Shown piece by piece: positions 44,771 to 55,100 of a DNA stretch of 64,000 bases (within the stretch, counting starts at the first letter, position 1; every line of letters starts with the position of its first letter). The DNA is from Chromatiaceae bacterium. Its GTDB lineage: Bacteria > Pseudomonadota > Gammaproteobacteria > Chromatiales > Chromatiaceae. A program made the translations under genes and the position numbers. The notes under the pieces are model-generated. The model was not told where the DNA came from. It searched no databases and saw only the letters and a list, made by a program, of their open reading frames with translations. The stretch is taken from positions 1-64,000 of the forward strand of contig JACDZG010000002.1 in NCBI GenBank assembly GCA_013426805.1, written 5' to 3'.

Positions 44771-45715
44771 TCAGGCTCCCACCGCAATTGGTTGCTCGCG
44801 GATACTGGAACGGACACATGTCAAGCCTTCCACTTTAAGAATCGCACGTCCCTCGCCTGAACAGAGATAAATATCTGAGACGATGGCACGTTTGCTCACT
44901 GTTCGTGCGGCCACTATACAACATCGGGGTTGGGCGTTTAGCTCCAAGAGGGATATACGCTTGATGCGCGCGGGAAGCATTGGCGAGCTTCCCGAGATCT
45001 CGATAAAGTCGGGCAAGACTGCTACAACCGATTGAAAGCACGCGTCTAAAACGGTCGGCTGCAGTGCGGCTTGCGCGAGCGTTACGGGCGGCACGGTCAG
45101 AAGTGCCAGTACTTCCTTGGGTCCCCATAACAGGGACTCGATACGCCGAAAGCTCGCTCCGTATTCCAGCGAGCAACGTCCAAACAGTGAGTAAAGTTGG
45201 GGCGCGGCAAGCTGATTAGAATAGCGTGCAATTGCCCGGGTGAGATCGAACGGTGCCGATCGTTCCAACCGGCCGCCCTCGTATCTACCTGTGCACAGAA
45301 CATCGATCTGATCTGACCCGCGACCGCGCGCGTTTATGAGCGCAAATTCTGACGCAGCAGAGTAACACGCAAGGTGAATCGCCGTCAAGTTGTTGTCGGT
45401 TATTACCAGGGGGGCATGAAACCGAACAGCCTCAAGCGCTACGCTTGCGTCACCGAGTCTCCGCTGCACCGCGCGAAGTACCCAAGCGAGCTGGGTTGCC
45501 GCCGGAAGTACCACCTGTCCACAGACCACATGGTCCTTAAGATAATGCATTTCCTCGTCTAGTTGCACCGCTGTCACTTGCACCTGCGTCGTCGGATCCG
45601 ACGATTGCGGCAAATTTGCCAAGAACCGCCTTGTCACTCCGACCGCGACAGGACGGGAGACCCGGTCCTTGCAGTCCGCGTCAATCCCGCCGGAGTCACT
45701 TGCTTTCGGTTCCAT
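44771..45715 (-). CDS. Stand-alone polyketide synthase dehydratase (PS-DH)
   Basis: 314 residues with the double-hotdog pattern of PKS dehydratase domains. The catalytic His is in YLKDHVVCGQVVLPAA (HxxxGxxxxP, H62) and the catalytic Asp in LQPTVLDACFQSV (DxxxQ). Acts on ACP-bound 3-hydroxyacyl chains to form a double bond. It is a separate protein here and the last gene of the cluster, 52 bases after the reductase gene. No ketoreductase is visible to make its substrate, so its role is puzzling: cyclisation, isomerisation or dehydration after a trans-acting reduction. Confidence 0.85.
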   Translation of the reverse strand: MEPKASDSGGIDADCKDRVSRPVAVGVTRRFLANLPQSSDPTTQVQVTAVQLDEEMHYLKDHVVCGQVVLPAATQLAWVLRAVQRRLGDASVALEAVRFHAPLVITDNNLTAIHLACYSAASEFALINARGRGSDQIDVLCTGRYEGGRLERSAPFDLTRAIARYSNQLAAPQLYSLFGRCSLEYGASFRRIESLLWGPKEVLALLTVPPVTLAQAALQPTVLDACFQSVVAVLPDFIEISGSSPMLPARIKRISLLELNAQPRCCIVAARTVSKRAIVSDIYLCSGEGRAILKVEGLTCVRSSIREQPIAVGA

Positions 45716-45767
45716 GTCCGGTTCTCAACGAAGCGTGCGAGTGGAAGCCGCAGTTCTAACAATGACA

Positions 45768-47108
45768 CTAACGTTCCGGTGCGGAGCCACGGGAAACGCC
45801 TCGCGGCTCCGAGTCGGCAGCAATCCGATTCCCCACGGGCGCCGGCAGATACCCCTCTCTCACAAGACCGATTAACGACGATCGCAACAGATTCCGATCC
45901 AGCGGCGGGCACTCAAGTTTGCACTCCGTTAACATGTCTAACGTACCTCCATTGCAGAAACGCGGAAGCGGAGAATTATCCAGAACCGCGTCGGAGAAAA
46001 ACGGAAGTATCGCTGCCAGCGCGTTCCCCGGGTAGCTTCGGCAGTGCTGCTTCAGTTCTCTCACCCATTCCGTGTATGGTATTACATCCAGCGGATAGCC
46101 GAGTTCGCGAAGCCATTGCCCGATCTCATTCATTGGCGTTCTAACCGGATTCGTCAGGTGAAATGTGCGTCCCGTTACTCCATCTTTCTGCGAAATCCGG
46201 ACCAGCGCCTTCGCAGCAAAGTCGACCGGAACGGCATCCACCAGGCGATCCATTTCCGGCCATTTCCCGAACTGAATACAACCACTTATCATCAAACACA
46301 TATGATCTTTAGCATTGAAAGCCAAACTGCTTGAATGGCTTCCCAGATCGCTTGGGCGGTAGACGACCGTGGGAATACCTGCCTCCCTAGCATACTGCAC
46401 AGCGCGTTCTGCTATCCATTTGCTCTGCGCAATGCCGGCACGCAGAGGACCACTGTGGTCTAGCTCCTCCTGCTCCGAGACGAACTCGTTTTCATACTCT
46501 TTCGAAGAAAAGACCCCAACCGTTGACACAAAGTGGAAAGCCTTGACCCTTTTCTGCCAGGCCAGCCGAATCAGACGATGGGTTCCGCTTACATTAACCG
46601 CCTTTAGCATGTGATAGGGATATACCCAGTTATTGGTGGCTGCGCAGTGGTAGATGCTCGTTATCTCTGCTGCGAGCTTCAAAAACCCCTCTTCGCTTTG
46701 ACCGAAATCAGTCTGCGACAGATCCCCAGGTACCGCGATAACTCGCGAACTGTCGTTACCGATGTCGATCTTGTACTGTCGGAGTGCCTCGTGGATGCGC
46801 TCCAAAGCATCGGCCTCGCTCTTGCCGCGGACCAGGCAGTAAACCGGTACGCGTGTCATGGCTAACAACTCAACCAATATATGAGCGCCGAAATAGCCCG
46901 TGCTTCCCGTTAGTAAGACAGGGCCATCTCCGGTATTTGCAGACGCCACCAGGGGGGAGGCTGGAAAAGCGTCAGATCTCCATGCCTCTCTGCGCATGAC
47001 TTCGACCGTCATCGGTTGCCCTGCCGTGGCAACGGCCTTACCGATGGCGGACTTGAGCAGGCGCAGTTTTGCGGTCGACAGAGAGTCTATTCTCTCTCTG
47101 ATGCTCAC
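45768..47108 (-). CDS. Thioester-reductase-like extended SDR
   Basis: 446 residues. An N-terminal stretch of about 60 residues is followed by the nucleotide-binding GSTGYFGAHILVELL (about 67-82), YCLVRGKSEADALERI, PGDLSQ and FHFVSTVGVFSS. This is the SDR_e1/TR type used by NRPS and carboxylic-acid reductases to release products as aldehydes or alcohols. The YxxxK site reads IAQSKWIAE, with Ile (ATT) in place of the catalytic Tyr. Its start overlaps the MT-ACP gene by four bases (ATGA), so both are translationally coupled. Confidence 0.85.
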   Translation of the reverse strand: MSIRERIDSLSTAKLRLLKSAIGKAVATAGQPMTVEVMRREAWRSDAFPASPLVASANTGDGPVLLTGSTGYFGAHILVELLAMTRVPVYCLVRGKSEADALERIHEALRQYKIDIGNDSSRVIAVPGDLSQTDFGQSEEGFLKLAAEITSIYHCAATNNWVYPYHMLKAVNVSGTHRLIRLAWQKRVKAFHFVSTVGVFSSKEYENEFVSEQEELDHSGPLRAGIAQSKWIAERAVQYAREAGIPTVVYRPSDLGSHSSSLAFNAKDHMCLMISGCIQFGKWPEMDRLVDAVPVDFAAKALVRISQKDGVTGRTFHLTNPVRTPMNEIGQWLRELGYPLDVIPYTEWVRELKQHCRSYPGNALAAILPFFSDAVLDNSPLPRFCNGGTLDMLTECKLECPPLDRNLLRSSLIGLVREGYLPAPVGNRIAADSEPRGVSRGSAPER

Positions 47109-48622
47109 GCCGGCTTCTCTGGTTTCGCACCCTCGACAAGCAGTGCCTCCGCCTCTTCCTCTGACATCCCTTCGATCGCTCGCAGCAGCTGTTCATCGAT
47201 CGCTTCCTCGCCAACCGCCAACGACGCGACGATCAGCGAAGCAAGCTCACCAATGTTCCTAGCCATATAGTATAAGCTTGCACTCAGATGGACGCCTAGC
47301 TCGGATTCGACACGGCGGCCGAGATCCAGAGCCGAAAGCGAGTCAAACCCAAGCGAGACCAACGAGACCAACTCCGTCTCCGTATCGAAACTGCTCTTTT
47401 CCGTACCCAGCACCTCGGCAAATAGATTGCACAACCGCTCGCTCACCAAGGCGTGCCGTTGCTCGGCCGGAGCTTCCAGCACCTCCTGCCGCAAGCATGA
47501 TATGGTAGCCAAGCGCTCGGGCCACGCATCGAGCAGCAGCGGGCAGCTTCGAGCTTCATCCCAGGCAACGTCCGCGTAGGGAATGAGCCTATGCAACTCG
47601 CGCCGATTGATGCGCCGCAGATCGGCTTCCTCCAGGTAGGGGTCCTTTTGAATCGTAAGTACCGCATAGGTGGCGAGTCCCTTACCGAGCAGATCTCCCA
47701 GTTGATGCGGGCCGCGCAAGTGTGCCCGCGTGTTCAAATCTTCCGCGGGAACAAGACCGCCAAGGTACTCTTCGAACCTGGGGTCGTAAAGAAAGTTGCT
47801 GATCTCCGCCGCCGCATCGACACCCTCGACGATGCGCAGGCGAGCGGCGGCAAGCATATTAGCCCAAGTCTCCCGAGGTGCGAAATAAGCCGACGATTCC
47901 GGGGCCTCTATCGGGTGGGTTAGGGTACTCATGATCTCTACTAGCAGAAAGTAGCCGCCGCCTTTTAAATGAGTAGAGACGTTGAGCAGGGCACGCTGCT
48001 TGTCTTGTATATGATGAATGACTTGAAACGACAAAATGACATCGAATTGTCCGGGAAACTCATCCTTGGCGCTGTCGCCCAGCACCACCATAAAGCGCTC
48101 ACCCATACCAGAATTGCGTGCTTTGTCGTTGCCGATCCGCACCTGCTCGGGCGAGATGTTATAGCCCGTAAGCTGAAGATGCGGGTATAGATGGCCAAGG
48201 TAAAGCAAGTCAGACGCATAGCCGGCGCCGATATCCAGAACCGCTTCGACTTTGCCAAAATCTATGCCTCGAAAAATCATTTTTCGCATTTCCGACTGAG
48301 CCTGTCGAGCCATTTCGACAGCCTCGGGATACCTCTCCGGCTCAAAATAAACCGAGATCCAAGAGAACCCCTCCTTACGCCGCAAAAACGGAGAGAAGCG
48401 AATCAAGTCCTCGTCCCAATGCTCGCGATGCTGCGTATCGTTGCTCTTTTGACTCGATCCTTCCGATAGGGAACGGTAGTAATCCGTCAACATTTCTCGG
48501 GCTCGTTTTTCGTCTGCAGCTATTACCTCACCCGAAGTCTCTTGTTCGCTCCTAATCATATCGCGCAGTCGCTCCATTTGTGCCGGAGTGAGATCTTTCA
48601 ATTCATCGGCAATTATCTTCAT
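47105..48622 (-). CDS. SAM methyltransferase fused to an acyl carrier protein
   Basis: 505 residues from ATG 48622 (GAGGAG upstream; longer readings add non-family sequence). Residues about 95-320 are a class I methyltransferase: LDIGAGYASDLLYLG, QVRIGNDKAR, DVILSFQVIHHIQD. A helical segment follows, and about 400-475 form an ACP with the phosphopantetheine Ser in LVSLGFDSLSALDLG. Such MT-ACP pieces in PKS lines methylate a carrier-bound chain at carbon or at an enol oxygen; which one is not clear. It provides the only carrier for the KS-AT protein. Confidence 0.85.
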   Translation of the reverse strand: MKIIADELKDLTPAQMERLRDMIRSEQETSGEVIAADEKRAREMLTDYYRSLSEGSSQKSNDTQHREHWDEDLIRFSPFLRRKEGFSWISVYFEPERYPEAVEMARQAQSEMRKMIFRGIDFGKVEAVLDIGAGYASDLLYLGHLYPHLQLTGYNISPEQVRIGNDKARNSGMGERFMVVLGDSAKDEFPGQFDVILSFQVIHHIQDKQRALLNVSTHLKGGGYFLLVEIMSTLTHPIEAPESSAYFAPRETWANMLAAARLRIVEGVDAAAEISNFLYDPRFEEYLGGLVPAEDLNTRAHLRGPHQLGDLLGKGLATYAVLTIQKDPYLEEADLRRINRRELHRLIPYADVAWDEARSCPLLLDAWPERLATISCLRQEVLEAPAEQRHALVSERLCNLFAEVLGTEKSSFDTETELVSLVSLGFDSLSALDLGRRVESELGVHLSASLYYMARNIGELASLIVASLAVGEEAIDEQLLRAIEGMSEEEAEALLVEGAKPEKPA

Positions 48623-48663
48623 AGCGATCTCCTCATTTACCTGGCAAGTGTAGACTATTGGCG

Positions 48664-48930
48664 CTAACCTAAGCGATATAGTTTTCGGTTCCCGGTCGCC
48701 GAAATTTTTGAAATTCTCAGCCAGCAGGGTTCGCAATCGCTGCCCATGGGAATCGCGATCGGCGACGAAATGCTGACATTTACGGCAAAACTCTTCAAAC
48801 AGATCGGCGGGGCCTCCGGGTTTTCCTGCTCCAACTGCCCCATCAGGGCGATCATGGAGACCGCATCAATGGTGTCAGCGAAACGAACCACGGCGCCCAC
48901 ATCCTGAATGTTGATAGCACCGTTGCACAA
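48664..48930 (-). pseudogene. Possible acyl-carrier-like remnant between KS-AT and MT-ACP genes
   Basis: A TTG-started reading of 88 codons contains VVRFADTIDAVSMIALMGQLEQ, slightly like an ACP helix II with Ala in place of the Ser that carries phosphopantetheine. No ribosome site is seen and the C-terminal part is unlike an ACP. Weak call. It may be a degenerate carrier that once served the KS-AT protein. Confidence 0.25.
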
Positions 48931-49059
48931 TCAGTGCGTTCCTCTCCGCATGACTCATGCGGTCGAGATCGGCTTGGCTTGGACGTCGCATATTCATGCG
49001 GTTAGCATACCGCGATCTTGAGGGCCTGAGTAGTGCGTTATAACGCGATCACCAGCACT
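48931..49059. other. Short intergenic region with hairpin CCGCATG-ACT-CATGCGG
   Basis: Perfect 7-bp stem at 48946-48962, and a GCGTTATAACGC palindrome at about 49034-49045 just after the KS-AT stop on the minus strand. They might end or attenuate the upstream transcript. Confidence 0.5.
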
Positions 49060-51849
49060 TCATTTCTCGCGAATACGCCGGATATACTCCAATAGCCGCT
49101 CCTGCTCGCCCTGCCGCAGCAGCGATTCTATGGGGTCCACTTCGGGCATTGATCGGGGTATGGCTGAAGCCTGTGCCGACGTCAAGGTTATCTGCTCCAA
49201 GGGGCTGACAACATCTTGCGCTTCGGCTCTTTTTTTATGCCAGAATCTCTTTTTTTCGAATGGATAAAGTGGGACGCGGACGCGCTCCAAGCTCTCGCCT
49301 TCGTAGTAGTGGCGCCAATCGATATCGATGCCGTCAGTGTACAGCGATCCGAGAGTCGTCGCCAGTTGTAGGGAGTCCGGTGTATTGGGTGACAGGCTTT
49401 GATAGCAGTTGACGCCTTTGTCGTCCAGAGTGCGTCGCACAAGGGCGGTCAACACCGGCCTAGGTCCTATCTCGATAAAGATGCGAGCCCCCTCATCGTA
49501 CGCTGTTCGCACGCCATCCGCAAAGCGAACCGTCGATAGAATGTGGCGACACCAATAATTGGCGCCGGACATCTCACCAGCATCTAACCGCCCGCTAATG
49601 TTTGAGATGATCGGAATCTCCGGTTTCCCATACGTAAAACGCGCTGCCACCTTCTCAAACTCCGCAATCATCGGCTCCATCGCCGACGAATGAAATGGGG
49701 CCGACACTTCCAGTTCGCGCATATCGATGTTTGCTCGCCGCAATCTTGCGCAGATCGCTGCCAGAGCCGACGATTCGCCGGCAAGGGCGCAAACGGAAGG
49801 CGCATTGACCGCCGCAAGCGACACAGCCCCCTGGGCAGTCGCAAGGTACGGCGCGAGGTCACTCTCTCCGACACAGACGCTAACCATACGGCCATGACCA
49901 CCCAGCGCATCCATCAATGTCGCTCTAGTGTACACTAAGTGCGCTGCATCCTCCAGGGACATTATCCCGGCGACCGTTGCGGCTACGTATTCACCCAGGC
50001 TGTGGCCGACTACGATTCCCGGTCGAACCGCCCAAGAGTGTAAGAGGTCCGCCATGGCATACTCGACGGCGAAGAGCGCCGGTTGAGCATTGAGGGTGCG
50101 CTTTAGGACCCCGGCATTATCTTCCTCGTAAATCAGCGAGATCAGGTCGCGGGCACCGAGTCGCGAGAACATTGCGTTGCAGCGATCTAGGGTGCGGCGA
50201 AAGCGCGGAAAGCGGTTATAGCATTCAGCGGCCATTTTCAAATACTGGCAGCCCTGACCCGTAAAAAGAAACGCGACTTTATTGCGACGATTGGGTACGA
50301 CTCCCGATGGTCGACTACGAACCGCCGCACGCAGTCGCTGCTCAGCCTTCTCCCCGCGATCTGCTGTTACCGCGATACGATGGCGAAAATGCGGCTGGCG
50401 GACGCTCATCGTATAGGCAAGATCCAGAAATGCGTCCGGTGCGTCGCGGATCCGATCTGCAAGCGCCTCGGTCAATGCCACGAGGGAAGCCTCGGATGCC
50501 GCAGAAACGGTAATTGGAACGCTGACGAAGCCGGATCTTTTCGGCTTGGTATGCGCTGGCGCCTGCTCTATCACCACATGCGCATTGGTTCCACCCATCC
50601 CGAAAGAATTTACGCCGGCGCGGGCCGGACCGGGCGCCAACCAAGGCTCGCAACGCGTCTGAACATGGAAGCCAGCAGACTTGAAGTTTATCTCAGGATT
50701 GGGTATAGCAAAATTGAGGCTGGGGACGAGGGTCCGATGCTGCACGCAGAGAATAGTCTTTATTAATCCCGCGACACCGGAGGCTGTTTCGAGGTGGCCG
50801 ATGCTGCTCTTGACACTTCCAATCGAGCGCGGTTGGTAGCCGGGAGTGAGTTCGAATGCCTGATTCACGGCTGCCATCTCGATTACATCTCCCAAAGGGG
50901 TCCCGGTCCCGTGAGCCTCAACGTAGCCAATCATACATGGGTCGATATCACTGACGGCCATCGCCGCAGCAATCACCTCCGCTTGTCCATCCAGGCTCGG
51001 AGCCGAAAACGAGGGGCTTCGAGCGCCGTCGTTGTTAACTGCCCAACCGCGGATCACGGCGCGGATCTGGTCGTTGTCGCGCAGTGCGTCGTCGAGGCGT
51101 TTGAGCACGACGATGCCGAGGCCGCTGCCGAATGCAGCACCGTCCGCCCCGGCATCGAATGCCCGGCATCGGCAGTCCGCAGACTGAACGCCACCAGGTT
51201 CGTAAAGGTAGCCCGTGCGCTGCGGAATCTTTAGGGTCACCGCGCCGGCAAGCGCAATGTCACACTGGTTGCTCAACAGGGCGTCACATGCTTGACAGAC
51301 TGCGACGAGAGAGGTCGAGCAGGCAGTCTGGATGCCGACGACGGGCCCCCGAAGATCGAGCTTATAAGCGACGCGCGACGGCAAATAATCCTTCTCGTTC
51401 GCGAGCAGGATGCGGAGGTTATCCGTGGAGGCTTGCCTAAGGTTGCTGGTGTCGCTGAAAAGTGCTGAATAATTGCTAATGCCGCAGCCCGCAAAGATCC
51501 CGGTGACAATCTTCGAGGTCTGACCGGCATATCCGGCATCTTCCAGGGAGTGCCACGCAGACTCCAAGAACAGGCGATGCTGGGGGTCCATGACCTCCGC
51601 TTCACGTGGGCTCAGTGCGAAGAAGCCTGCGTCGAAGTGGTCCGGATTCTCCAATACGTAGCCGGCTCGTACATACTGGGGTGATCGAAACAGCTCCCGC
51701 GGGACCCCAGCGGCAACCAGATCACATTCAGAAAATTCCGTCCTCGCCGAGATGCCGCAGCACAGATTGTGCCAAAACCGTTCGAGAGACTCGGCACCGG
51801 GAACCCGACAGCTCATCCCGATCACGGCAATGCTGTTTGTGTGGTCCAT
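49060..51849 (-). CDS. Type I polyketide synthase, KS-AT
   Basis: 929 residues. KS: Cys177 in IQTACSTSLVAV, His313 in EAHGTGTPLGD, His352 in SIGHLETASG, so complete. AT: GHSLGEYVAA (Ser617) and APFH at 717-720, a pattern nearer the malonyl HAFH than the methylmalonyl YASH. A post-AT linker (VPLYPFEKKRFWHKK) and a helical docking-like tail follow. There is no KR, DH, ER or ACP in this protein; the carrier is the MT-ACP. It should extend the NRPS product once with malonate. Gap to the NRPS gene is 264 bases. Confidence 0.93.
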   Translation of the reverse strand: MDHTNSIAVIGMSCRVPGAESLERFWHNLCCGISARTEFSECDLVAAGVPRELFRSPQYVRAGYVLENPDHFDAGFFALSPREAEVMDPQHRLFLESAWHSLEDAGYAGQTSKIVTGIFAGCGISNYSALFSDTSNLRQASTDNLRILLANEKDYLPSRVAYKLDLRGPVVGIQTACSTSLVAVCQACDALLSNQCDIALAGAVTLKIPQRTGYLYEPGGVQSADCRCRAFDAGADGAAFGSGLGIVVLKRLDDALRDNDQIRAVIRGWAVNNDGARSPSFSAPSLDGQAEVIAAAMAVSDIDPCMIGYVEAHGTGTPLGDVIEMAAVNQAFELTPGYQPRSIGSVKSSIGHLETASGVAGLIKTILCVQHRTLVPSLNFAIPNPEINFKSAGFHVQTRCEPWLAPGPARAGVNSFGMGGTNAHVVIEQAPAHTKPKRSGFVSVPITVSAASEASLVALTEALADRIRDAPDAFLDLAYTMSVRQPHFRHRIAVTADRGEKAEQRLRAAVRSRPSGVVPNRRNKVAFLFTGQGCQYLKMAAECYNRFPRFRRTLDRCNAMFSRLGARDLISLIYEEDNAGVLKRTLNAQPALFAVEYAMADLLHSWAVRPGIVVGHSLGEYVAATVAGIMSLEDAAHLVYTRATLMDALGGHGRMVSVCVGESDLAPYLATAQGAVSLAAVNAPSVCALAGESSALAAICARLRRANIDMRELEVSAPFHSSAMEPMIAEFEKVAARFTYGKPEIPIISNISGRLDAGEMSGANYWCRHILSTVRFADGVRTAYDEGARIFIEIGPRPVLTALVRRTLDDKGVNCYQSLSPNTPDSLQLATTLGSLYTDGIDIDWRHYYEGESLERVRVPLYPFEKKRFWHKKRAEAQDVVSPLEQITLTSAQASAIPRSMPEVDPIESLLRQGEQERLLEYIRRIREK

Positions 51850-52113
51850 CGTTCTAGTACCCCATTCCGCCTAAAGTTGCGGGAAAGCCACTCCCGTCAT
51901 TCCGGCAGGATGCCGGAATCCCGCACCGTGGATGGTACCTCGCATCGAGCACGATTTGTGCTGCAATCTGCGAGTCCGCGAAGGAAAAATGAAACGGTAA
52001 TCATCTGATTTTTTTATTTTTCCTGTTAATGTTGCGGAGATTCTCCTACAGATCACAGGACTACCCGAGCACGGACCTGCAAGATAAGATGGAACACCCT
52101 ACTAGTCGTCCTC
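51850..52113. other. Intergenic region with REP-like hairpin at 51899-51919
   Basis: The hairpin ATTCCGGCA-GGA-TGCCGGAAT has 9-bp arms and belongs to a common dispersed repeat. An AT-rich stretch (about 52000-52035) follows. It separates the NRPS and KS-AT genes, which may therefore have separate promoters. Confidence 0.7.
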
Positions 52114-55100
52114 TCAGGTGTCATTCTGTTGCTTCCGGCGCGGAACGCGGCGACTCACCGCTCTGCGAGCCTGGGCACGTTCGCGAATGTCATCTATCGT
52201 CTCAGTTTGCGCGTCGTGCTCTGCAAGATAAGCTGCAAGCGCCGAGATCGTCTGCCTGCGGAATAGCTCGACGACCGGAATCTCTCTGCCAATCATGCGG
52301 CTGATGCGCGTCTGAATATGTATAAGATCAATGGAACTGCCTCCTAATTCAAAGAAGCTGGTATGCGTGTCCGGCTCCTCGATTGCGAGCACGTCGCACA
52401 CAATGGCCGCCAACGCTTGCTCCAGTTCATTCTGCGGAAGCATCTTGTCCGTTCCGCCCGCACCATGCCACGGTATCTGAAGCGGGTCCGGAAGCGCATT
52501 GCGGTCCAGTTTGCCGTTCGGCGACAGTGGAAGCTCTTCTAGGGTGACAAATGCGTGGGGCACCATATATGCCGGGAGGTGTTCCGCGGCGTAACGCTGG
52601 AGTCGAGCGCCAACAGACTCGCCGGTGGCGCCGATCTTAGTTGGTGCTATCTGTAGTTGTTGCTCCTCGGTGATCCTGCCCCCGAGGAAACAGTGAATAA
52701 GTTCGTCGTCTTTTTCGATTTGAAATGCCTCCCGTATCTCATCGAAGCTCAAGGCACCGATCGGGCACAGTCCGATGCCGAAGCCCGGCGCCTGCATCAT
52801 AATAAGCTGCCCCATATACCCCGCCTCAAGCAAGCAAAAATCTCTCGACCATGAACCGTATAAGGGGCGCATCGCGGATCGCCTTGCTATTAAAAAAAGT
52901 GCGAACCCTGACGAGTCGAAAATAAGGAGATTGCCACCGCCATACCCACCGAACACCCGACGGTCAACTACCTCTCCGGCGCGAAGAAGCATTAGTCGGT
53001 GGGTATCAGGGTGATAGTAATATAGACCGGCCGGCACGCCTGAGATGCGATCCGCCTTCACATAAACATAGGTCTGAACCGGATACAAACTTCCCGCAGA
53101 GGGGTATTGAAACCGCGGCAGCAGCAGGCCGTCCGCCTGCAGAGGCTGCAGACAAGCCATCATTCTGCTGAAATCGTTGCGCGGGAGGTTCTGTCGCTCA
53201 AACGCTCGGTAGCTTTGTCGACGGATGTAAGCAACACGCTTTTCCTCGGTTGTCAACATCGACGGATCGAGATCAATCGCGCTCACCTGCTTGCCAAACT
53301 GCCTCAATCCGGGGCGGGTCAGCTTGAAGGCGAGACGCTCGGCAGGATCTGTGAGCATTCCCGCTTCTACCTCCGGCTCGATATCGCTTGCGGGGGCAAC
53401 CCCTAAAGACGAAGGGACCACGTAAGCTACAATAGAACGACGGCCTTTAGTGTCGTCGCGCACCACAACGGCGACGTCTTGCACATCCCCATGACGCCTC
53501 AGGACTGTCTCGATCTCTCCCAACTCGATACGATAACCATCGATTTTGACCTGGGAGTCGCGCCGCCCCAGAAACTCGATGCTGCCGTCCGGGAGATAGC
53601 GACCGATATCTCCCGTCTTGTAAACGCGCTCGTTCGTATTGAGATGCATGACGAATTTGGAAGCGGTCTTCTCGGGGTCCTGCCAGTATCCGCGGGCCAA
53701 TCCGGCGCCACCGATATAAAGTTCGCCCGGGACCCATACAGGCATGTCTTGCATAAAGTCGTCCAGGACGTGAAACGTCTGATTTCGCAGCGGCTTACCA
53801 TAAGGGATGCTACAGCGCTCGGCATCTTGGGATGTGATAGGATGCCAAATCGACCAAATGGATGCCTCCGTGGCCCCGCCGAGGCTGATAACCGGTCCGG
53901 ACAGCTCGGCAACCTCCCTTAAGCGAGAAGGAAGATCGGTCGGTATCCAATCGCCGCTGATCATCGCGAGACGCAGAGCGTTCGAGAAGCGTCGGTTATG
54001 ACCTGCGGCGTACGTGACAGCCATCTGCAGCAGGGCAGGTACCGTGTTCCAGATCGTAACATCATGCTCGGCCATGAGATCGAGCCAGTGTTGCGGATCT
54101 TTGGCTCGCTCATGTTCTGGCAAGACTAAGGCCCCGCCTGCGCTAAGGAGACCAAAGATGTCGTAGACCGAGAGATCGAAATTCAATGCTGACAGGGCAA
54201 GCACGCGATCCCTCGGGCCAACGCCGAAGCGCTCGTTAATGTCCTCTATGGTGTTCATCGCACTCAGATGATCGATCATAACCCCTTTGGGGATGCCGGT
54301 CGAACCGGAAGTATAGATGACATATGCCAAGTCTTCCGGGCGAAGAATAGACGCGGGGCAGAAAGCGATCTCGCCCGGGCGAGCGAGATACCTATCCACG
54401 CAAATCCGCCGTGTTCCACCGGGAAACGCTAGGCGATCGATCATTCTTGACTGCGTCAGCACACAGCTTACGCGGCCGCTTTCCAGGAGCAGGTTGCGAC
54501 GCTGCTCCGGTAAGTCAGGGTCGACGGGAAGATAGGCACTACCCGCCAACTGTACCGCCAATACCGCCGGTATCTGCTCCCATCCTTTTGCCATGACAAC
54601 GGCTATGAGGCACTCCGGTTTGGCCGATCCCTGCTGTCGTAGCTCATCTGCGATTTGTTGCGCCGTTCCCCATAGCTCGCGATACGTTATCGTGCGTTCG
54701 GATGAGATCACCGCGAGCGCGTCAGGATCCCGCCGCACCTGCTCATAGATTCCTTCAAACAGCAACCGACGGGGATACGCCTGGGCCGTAGCGTTGGCTT
54801 CGCGGCGAAGCTTGAGCTGGTAGTCTGGAATCAGGTTCTGAAAGCCGGCATCCCAGGGGGCGGCGCTGTCCGCCAGACGCTTTACGAGAGTCCGATACGC
54901 GCAAAACATATCGTCGATCAGCCGATGGGGAAACAGCTCATCCACCGCATCCCAACTTAGGTAAAGCGCGTCGCCGATCTCGATCACTTGATGGTCGAGC
55001 CAAACCTGAGGTGTCTGGCTAACGCTGTAAACGATGTCGCCAAAGGCAGTAAAGGACGATGCGTCGTACCCGGCCGCTTTTAGGTCCGCACCGCTGGTAA

